DNA from: J029 sp964482495
Lineage (GTDB): Bacteria > Planctomycetota > UBA1135
DNA length: 64,000 bases
Assembly: GCA_964482495.1 (NCBI GenBank)
Contig: CAYZXS010000013.1
Location: forward strand, 1 to 64,000
Reading direction: 5' to 3'
A model generated the notes under the pieces. It worked only from the letters and a program-made list of their open reading frames with translations. It was not told where the DNA came from and did not search any database. A program made the translations under genes and the position numbers. Position 1 is the first letter of the stretch; each line of letters begins with the position of its first letter. Below, piece by piece: positions 59,041-64,000 of this stretch.

Positions 59041-59535
59041 TCACCCCTTCCCCGCCCGGACCGTGATCTGCTTGCGCTGCAGGTCGACGTCCTTGACCCG
59101 GAGGCGGCAGCATTCGAGCAGTCGCATTCCGGTGCCGTAGAGCAGCGCCGCCATGAGCTGCGGCGTCCCATGGATGTGCTCGAGCAGCCGGCCGACCTCG
59201 TCCTGGCTGAGCACCACGGGCAGGCGACGGGCCTGTTTGGCGCGGTCAAGTCGGCGCAGCTCGCCGAGCTCGCGCCCGAGGCCTTCCCGGAACAGGAACA
59301 GCAGCGCCGCCAAGGCCTGGTTCTGGGTCGACGCCGACACCTGGCGGCGGTTCGCGAGGTCCGAGAGGAAGGCGGCGACCTCGGCCTCTCCGAGCTCCTC
59401 CGGCGAGCGGCCGCGGTTCTGGTCCAGGAAGCGCTGGCTCCAGGCGAGGTAGGTCTTCTCGGTGCGCCGGCTGAGGTGGCGGGTGCGGATCCGCTCGCGG
59501 ACCTTCTGAAGGAGGGAGTGAGGAGAGGTGGCCAT
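59041..59535 (-). pseudogene. intI: Integron integrase, C-terminally truncated
   Basis: The 164 residues match the N-terminal half of IntI tyrosine recombinases: IRTRHLSRRTEKTYLAWSQR, GEAEVAAFLSDLANRRQVSA, STQNQALAALLFLFREGLG, RLPVVLSQDEVGRLL and LLYGTGMRLLECCRLRVKD with the first catalytic Arg138. The frame stops right after VRAGKG, where full-length enzymes (about 320 aa) continue with the catalytic Lys, the IntI-specific insertion, HxxR and Tyr. No continuation exists in other frames, so the 3' half was deleted and the enzyme must be inactive. ATG at 59535; TTG at 59538 is also possible. Confidence 0.88.
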
Positions 59536-59611
59536 CAAGGAAAGGACGGCCGGCCGGCCCTGGGTTACGCCGGAAATCGGGCCGAGGACTGGCCCGGAGT
59601 CGCCGGCGGCC

Positions 59612-60367
59612 TCACAGCCCCAGGAACAGCACCGCCAGCCCCGACGCGGCGATCAGCCCGCCGGCCATGGCGTCGGCCCAGCGCTCGAGCGGGCCGAGGC
59701 GGACCGCGCGGGCGCCGGTCAGGGCCAGGGCCACCGTCGCCAGCATCGTCCCCAGCGTGGCCACGCCGAAGGCCGCCGCCGCCCACAGCGCTAGGCCCCA
59801 GTTCCCCTCACTCGCCGGCAGCAGGAACAGTGGGATCAGCGGCTCGCAGGGGCCGAGCACGAAGATCGCGAACAGCACCCAGAAGCTGCCGCGGTCGCCG
59901 TTGGCCGGGCCGCCGTCGGCGCCGGCGGGGTGGTCGTGGGCGGCGACCCCGTGGCGGTGCAGGTGCAGGTGGCCGTGGTGCTCGTGCAGCTCGACGCCCT
60001 GCCGTCGCCGCCAGGCCTTGCGCACGCCCCACGCCAGGTAGGCGACGCCGAAGGCAACCAGCGCCCAGGCCGCCCACGGGCCGCGGCCGTACTCCGCCGC
60101 CTTGATCTGGCCGATGCCGACCCCGGCCACGATCCCGATCACGCTGAGCGCCAGCGACGCCGCCACGTGGCCGACCCCGCACGCCGCGGTCACGGTCAAG
60201 GTCTTGGCCCGACCCCAACCGCGCGCCCGCGCCAGCATGACGAAGGGCAGGTAGTGGTCCGGCCCTAGCAAGGTGTGCAGGAAGCCGATGCCGGCGGCGG
60301 TGCCGACGACGGCCAGGGCCGCGCCGTCCGCCGGCAGCGCCGGAAGCAGGGCGAAGGGCGCGGGCAT
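59612..60367 (-). CDS. Metal (probably nickel) transporter of the UreH/NicO-like type
   Basis: This 251-aa membrane protein has about six to seven hydrophobic segments. It contains LHTLLGPDHYLPFVMLARAR, a histidine-rich cytoplasmic or periplasmic loop (HEHHGHLHLHRHGVAAHDH) and FVLGPCEPLIPLFLLPA, features of the RcnA/UreH/TauE-related permeases. Its start overlaps the hypE stop (TGATG). Placement behind the hyp genes suggests it supplies nickel for [NiFe]-hydrogenase maturation. Sulfite export is an alternative from family resemblance alone. Confidence 0.82.
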   Translation of the reverse strand: MPAPFALLPALPADGAALAVVGTAAGIGFLHTLLGPDHYLPFVMLARARGWGRAKTLTVTAACGVGHVAASLALSVIGIVAGVGIGQIKAAEYGRGPWAAWALVAFGVAYLAWGVRKAWRRRQGVELHEHHGHLHLHRHGVAAHDHPAGADGGPANGDRGSFWVLFAIFVLGPCEPLIPLFLLPASEGNWGLALWAAAAFGVATLGTMLATVALALTGARAVRLGPLERWADAMAGGLIAASGLAVLFLGL

Positions 60368-61479
60368 CAGCAGATCCGCGGCAGGTCCATTCCCGACAGG
60401 AGGTCCAGCGGCCGCTCGCCGCCGAAGGCCGTGCGCAGGCTCACCGGCACCGTGCCCGGCTCGCGCGGCAGCACCTCGCCGATGCGCGCGGCTTCGGCGC
60501 CGTCCTCGCGCGCGAGCCAGGCGGCCAGGGCGGCGTCGGCCTGCGCCGCCGGCACCCAGGCCAGCACCCGGCCTTCGCAGGCCAGGTAGAGCGGGTCCAT
60601 GCCCAGCAGCTCGCAGACGCCGCGGGTCGCGGGGCGCACCGGCAGCGCCCCGGCGTCGAGCACGAAGCGGTGGCCGCAGCGGGCGGCGGCCTCGTTGCAG
60701 GTGGTGGCGGCGCCGCCGCGCGTGGGGTCGTGCATGGCGCGGACGTTCACGCCGGCATCGTAGAGGGCCTCGACCAGGCCGTGAACCGGGGCGCAGTCGG
60801 AGCGCAGCTCGACGCCCCTCAGCTCGTGGCGGCAGGCGAGGATGGTGGCGCCGTGGTCGCCGAGCGGGCCGCTGCAGAGGATGGCGTCGCCGGGCTGGAT
60901 GTTCTCGTCGCCGAGCCCCGCGCCGCCGTCGTCGCCCGCGCCCGCGCCGCGGACCCGCTCGGCCGGCACGACCCCGACCCCGGCGGTCACCACGAAGGCT
61001 TGGTCGCCCTTGCCGCGGGGCACCACCTTGGTGTCGCCGCAGACGATCTGGACCCCTGCCCGCGCCGCTTCCGCCTGGGCGCTGGCGGCGAAGCGCTCGA
61101 GCCGGGCGCGGTCGAGGCCCTCCTCCAGGATCAGCGCCCAGCTCAGCCACAGCGGCCGCGCGCCGGCCACCGCCAGGTCGTTGACCGTGCCGCAGACCGA
61201 CAAGCCGCCGAGGTCGCCGCCGGGGAACTCGACCGGGTCGACGACGAAGCCGTCGGTGGTGAAGGCCAGGCGGGCGCCGCCGCCGGGGTCGTCGCCGCCG
61301 CCGGGCAGCGGCAGCAGCGCCGAGTCACCGAGCTGTCGCAGGGCGTCGTTGGCGAAGGCCGGAACGAAGGTGCCGGCCACCAACTCGGCGGTCAGTCGGC
61401 CGCCGGCGCCGTGGGCGAGCTGGACGCGGCCGTCGCCGTCGGCTGCGACGCCGGCCGTCGGGGTGGGGGAGCCGCTCAT
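60367..61479 (-). CDS. hypE: Hydrogenase maturation protein HypE
   Basis: This 370-aa protein dehydrates the HypF-derived carbamoyl group on its C-terminal cysteine to a thiocyanate, which is used to make the cyanide ligands of [NiFe]-hydrogenase. The required ending PRIC is present (Cys370). The PurM/AIR-synthase-like fold shows LAHGAGGRL, FTTDGFVVDP and MHDPTRGGAATTCNE. The ATG at 61479 overlaps the hypD stop (ATGA). Confidence 0.95.
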   Translation of the reverse strand: MSGSPTPTAGVAADGDGRVQLAHGAGGRLTAELVAGTFVPAFANDALRQLGDSALLPLPGGGDDPGGGARLAFTTDGFVVDPVEFPGGDLGGLSVCGTVNDLAVAGARPLWLSWALILEEGLDRARLERFAASAQAEAARAGVQIVCGDTKVVPRGKGDQAFVVTAGVGVVPAERVRGAGAGDDGGAGLGDENIQPGDAILCSGPLGDHGATILACRHELRGVELRSDCAPVHGLVEALYDAGVNVRAMHDPTRGGAATTCNEAAARCGHRFVLDAGALPVRPATRGVCELLGMDPLYLACEGRVLAWVPAAQADAALAAWLAREDGAEAARIGEVLPREPGTVPVSLRTAFGGERPLDLLSGMDLPRIC

Positions 61480-62642
61480 GACTTGGCCGCCAGCCGCTCG
61501 TGGCGGAACCACGCCGCGCAGGCGCCCTCGCTCGAGACCATGCAGGCGCCGATGGCGTGTTCGGGGTCGCAGCCGGCGGCGAACAGCGGGCAGTCGGGCG
61601 GGTCGATGACGCCGCGCAGCACCTCGCCGCAGCGGCAGCCGGCCGGCTCCTTCGCCGCCGGCAGCTCGACCGGGATCCTGCCGGCGTCGCGGTGCGCGAA
61701 CGCGGCCCGCAGCGCCAGGCCCGAGCCGGGGATCACCCCCAGCCCGCGCCAGTCGGCGTCGGCCGGCTCGAACCAGCGCGCGAGCAGCGCCCGCGCGGCG
61801 GGGTTGCCCTCGGGCCGCACCACCCGCGGGTAGCGGTTGCTGATCGTCGGCGTGCCCGCGGCGATCTGTCCCACCAGGTCGGCCACGCCCGCGAGCACGT
61901 CGTTGGGAGCGAAGCCGGCCACCGCGCAGGGCACGCCGCGCACCTCGGGCAGCCGCCGGTAGGCCTCCGAGCCGATCACCACCGACACGTGGCCGGGGCA
62001 GATCAGGCCGTCGATGCGCAGCTCGCCGCTCACGACCAGCGCCTCGAGCGCCTCGGGGATGGTCTTGTGGCCGGGCAGGATCAGGAAGTTGGCCAGGCCG
62101 TCGGCCTCCGCCTCCTCCAGCGCCGCGGCGATGGTCGGCGCCGTGGTCTCGAAGCCGACCGCCAGGAACACCACCTGGCGCCCCGGCTCCTCGCGCGCGA
62201 TCGCCAGCGCGTCGCGGGTGGAGTAGCAGATCCGGACGTCGGCGCCAGCGGCCCGCGCCTGCTCCAGCGTGCCGCGGCTCGACGGCACCCGCATCAGGTC
62301 GCCGAAGGTCGCGATCGTGATCTCCGGCCGCGCCGCCAGCGCCAGCGCCCGGTCGACCCAGCCGATCGGCGTCACGCACACCGGGCAGCCCGGACCCGAC
62401 ACCAGCCGCACCGACGCCGGCAGCAGCGCCCGCAGCCCGGCCGAGGCGATGGCGTGGGTGTGGGTGCCGCAGACCTCCATCAGGGTCACCGGCCGCTCCA
62501 GCCGCGCCGCCAGCTCGTGGACGCGCGCCGCGATCGCCCGCGCCGCCTTCGGGTCGCGCACGCCGCGCAGCAGGCCGTCGAGGTCGAAGCCGCCGCCGCT
62601 CGCGCCGCCGCCGCGGTCGCCGGGATGGGCGCCGCCGCTCAC
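61476..62642 (-). CDS. hypD: Hydrogenase maturation protein HypD
   Basis: This 388-aa iron-sulfur protein is the scaffold on which HypC and HypE assemble the Fe(CN)2CO group. Conserved motifs are MEVCGTHTHAIA, GPGCPVCVTP, FAVGFETTAPT-like VGFETTAPTIAA, and the C-terminal cysteines in GCRCGEVLRG and DCPLFAAGCDPEH. The start is a GTG at 62642 that overlaps the hypC stop (GTGA), which adds a short Gly-rich N-terminus. Confidence 0.94.
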   Translation of the reverse strand: MSGGAHPGDRGGGASGGGFDLDGLLRGVRDPKAARAIAARVHELAARLERPVTLMEVCGTHTHAIASAGLRALLPASVRLVSGPGCPVCVTPIGWVDRALALAARPEITIATFGDLMRVPSSRGTLEQARAAGADVRICYSTRDALAIAREEPGRQVVFLAVGFETTAPTIAAALEEAEADGLANFLILPGHKTIPEALEALVVSGELRIDGLICPGHVSVVIGSEAYRRLPEVRGVPCAVAGFAPNDVLAGVADLVGQIAAGTPTISNRYPRVVRPEGNPAARALLARWFEPADADWRGLGVIPGSGLALRAAFAHRDAGRIPVELPAAKEPAGCRCGEVLRGVIDPPDCPLFAAGCDPEHAIGACMVSSEGACAAWFRHERLAAKS

Positions 62643-62884
62643 CGCGCATTCTCCCAGTCGATCATGCCGCCCTCGGCGGCCTCGCGCAGCAGGGCCAGGG
62701 TCCGCGCCGCCTCCTCCTCGTCGACCGTGGCGATGGCGTAGCCGGCGTGGACCAGCACGAAGTCGCCGACCGCGGCCTCCTCGGGCAGCAGCATCAGCGA
62801 CACCTCGCGCTGCACGCCGTCGACCTCGGCCAGGCCCAGGAAACCGTCGCTCTCCAACAACTTCATCGGGATGCTCAAGCACAT
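62639..62884 (-). CDS. hypC: Hydrogenase maturation chaperone HypC
   Basis: This 81-aa protein starts MCLSIPMKLL, with the essential Cys2 that carries the iron ligand complex after Met removal. GDFVLVHAGYAI is the second family motif. It pairs with HypD. The first ten bases overlap the 3' end of hypF, and its stop overlaps the hypD start. Confidence 0.95.
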   Translation of the reverse strand: MCLSIPMKLLESDGFLGLAEVDGVQREVSLMLLPEEAAVGDFVLVHAGYAIATVDEEEAARTLALLREAAEGGMIDWENAR

Positions 62885-64000
62885 GATCCGCTCCTCGTGA
62901 TCCGCGGCTCGGCGCCGCGCGTCAGGGCCGCCGCCGCCACCGCGGCTTGGCCGAAGGCCAGGCCGCCGTCGCCCGGCGGCACCTCGGTGGCCATCAGCAC
63001 CTCGTAGCCGAAGCTCTCCAGCCGCCGCCGCAGGCAGCCGCGCAGCAGCCGGTTGACCATGCAGCCGCCGCCCACCGCCACCACCCGGACCTCCGGCGAC
63101 AGCCCCCGGTGCGCCAGCCGCGCCACCATGCGGCAGAAGCCGTCGTGGAAGCCGGCCGCCACCCGGGCCGCCGGCTCGCCGCGCAGCAGCCGCCGCGCCG
63201 CCGCCGCCAGCAGCGCGGCGCTCGGCAGCACGAAGCGGTCGCCCGACTCCTCCAGCCCGAGCTCCGGCCAGGGCTGCAGCTCCTCGCCGTCCAGCGCCGC
63301 CAGCGCCTCGAAGCGCAGCGCCGCCTCGCCCTCGTAGCCGTTGCGGGCGCACAAGCCGAACAACGCCCCGGCGGCCTCGAACAGCCGCCCGGCGCCGCTC
63401 GACAGCGGCCACAGCGGCTGCTCGGCCAGCTCGCGGACGGTCTCCAGCTCCTCCTCGCCGACCTCCAGCGCCAGCGGCAGCCGCGGCAGCTCGTCGCTCA
63501 TGCCGGCCCGCACCAGCGCCGCCGCCGCCACCCGCCACGGCTCGGTCACCGCCCGCTCGCCGCCGACCAGCGGCAGGCACTCCAGGTGCCCGGCGCGCCG
63601 CCAGCGCAGCATGCCGTCCCACTCCAGCAGCTCGCCGCCCCAGGCGGTGCCGTCCGGTCCCCAGCCGGTGCCGTCCAGGGCGACGCCGCCCATCGACTCC
63701 GCCGGCCCCGGGAAGCGGCCGTGCTCGGCCGCCGCCGCCACCACGTGCGCCAAGTGGTGCTGCACCTTCAGCAGCCCGGCGGCCTTGCTGCGCGCCAGCT
63801 GCTCCCCGAGCCGTGCGCCCGGGTAGTCCGGGTGCGGGTCGATCACCACCATCTCGGGCGCGGCCTGCAGGAAGTCCTCCAAGCCGTCGAGCACCTCCAG
63901 GTGGAAGCTGCGGGCCTCGGCGCAGTCGAGGTCGCCGACGTGCGGGCTGAGGAAGGCCTGGTCCTCGAGCGCGAAGCAGCCGGTGACCTTCAGGTGGCCG
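62875..64000 (-). CDS. hypF: Hydrogenase maturation carbamoyltransferase HypF, partial
   Basis: Only the C-terminal ~375 residues are in the window; the gene continues past 64000. HypF makes the carbamoyl group for HypE from carbamoyl phosphate. The visible part is the Kae1/TsaD-like carbamoyltransferase domain: FLSPHVGDLD, VQHHLAHVVAAAAEHG, GVALDGTGWGPDGTAWGGEL and AVGGGCMVNRLLRG. The usual acylphosphatase and zinc-finger domains would lie beyond the edge. It is the first visible gene of the hyp operon. Confidence 0.93.
   Translation of the reverse strand, partial: GHLKVTGCFALEDQAFLSPHVGDLDCAEARSFHLEVLDGLEDFLQAAPEMVVIDPHPDYPGARLGEQLARSKAAGLLKVQHHLAHVVAAAAEHGRFPGPAESMGGVALDGTGWGPDGTAWGGELLEWDGMLRWRRAGHLECLPLVGGERAVTEPWRVAAAALVRAGMSDELPRLPLALEVGEEELETVRELAEQPLWPLSSGAGRLFEAAGALFGLCARNGYEGEAALRFEALAALDGEELQPWPELGLEESGDRFVLPSAALLAAAARRLLRGEPAARVAAGFHDGFCRMVARLAHRGLSPEVRVVAVGGGCMVNRLLRGCLRRRLESFGYEVLMATEVPPGDGGLAFGQAAVAAAALTRGAEPRITRSGSCA

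Larger units (their letters stand above)
55824..59535 (-). mobile_element. Integron remnant with truncated intI and cassette-like genes
   Basis: All genes lie on the minus strand in the order truncated integrase, VOC, VOC, VOC, GH51. The stretch is visibly lower in GC (about 60 % in sampled lines against about 75 % nearby). A 60-nt attC is at 57420-57479, and a GTTAGGC core site ends 3 nt before the first VOC gene. The integrase points toward the cassettes, the arrangement called reverse integron in some spirochetes and planctomycetes. The left boundary is unclear. See the single entries. Confidence 0.7.

Overview
The window is very GC-rich (about 70-75 % in most genes) and densely coded. It most likely comes from a bacterial chromosome of the Planctomycetota. 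The evidence is indirect: Tat-exported Gfo/Idh/MocA oxidoreductase, secreted sulfatase-superfamily proteins, many large secreted proteins with a similar C-terminal beta-rich region, general lack of Shine-Dalgarno sequences, and an arginine cluster of the Xanthomonas/Bacteroidetes type. No rRNA, tRNA, CRISPR array or insertion sequence was seen.

Layout. (1) 0-5.8 kb: a Tat-exported oxidoreductase, a lipoprotein, a secreted metallo-beta-lactamase-fold protein and a HEAT/VWA protein. Two palindromic repeat structures lie in the gaps. (2) 6.0-15.2 kb: a nine-gene minus-strand arginine operon in the order argR-argG-P-loop gene-argC-argD-argF'-argB-argE-like-argH. Most junctions overlap by 1-4 nt. 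Two ARG-box-like direct repeats precede argR. The transcarbamylase is of the N-acyl-ornithine type, and its specificity residue suggests succinylated intermediates. No acylglutamate synthase is recognisable, and an unfamiliar P-loop gene sits in the operon. (3) 15.3-26.2 kb: secreted EF-hand and BNR-repeat proteins, a TPMT-like methyltransferase, a large membrane protein, a second methyltransferase and mutY. (4) 26.3-33.6 kb: a PhoR/PhoB-like two-component system, a zinc-ribbon protein and a secreted HEAT protein. Three of these transcription units have the same 11-bp-spaced TTGACA direct repeats upstream. (5) 33.6-45.8 kb: secreted FG-GAP and carboxypeptidase-regulatory-like proteins, two HAD phosphatases, a cupin, a HipBA-type toxin-antitoxin pair and a hybrid histidine kinase. 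(6) 45.8-55.7 kb: an accessory stretch with two sulfatase-superfamily proteins and several decayed genes. These are a frameshifted lipoprotein, two in-frame UAG interruptions and a methyltransferase fragment.

(7) 55.8-59.5 kb: a lower-GC island that looks like an integron remnant. It has a C-terminally truncated IntI-type integrase in the same orientation as its presumed cassettes, three VOC (glyoxalase-fold) genes and a GH51 arabinofuranosidase. There is at least one convincing 60-bp attC site, and two cassette starts abut GTTRRRY-like core sites. (8) 59.6-64 kb: a hydrogenase maturation operon hypF-hypC-hypD-hypE followed by a histidine-loop metal transporter. hypF runs off the window, and no hydrogenase structural gene is visible.

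The best candidates for new biology are the integron remnant, the P-loop gene in a probably succinyl-type arginine operon, and the PhoB-type repeats that link the two-component system to the secreted HEAT protein. All calls rest on reading the sequence; no database search was run.
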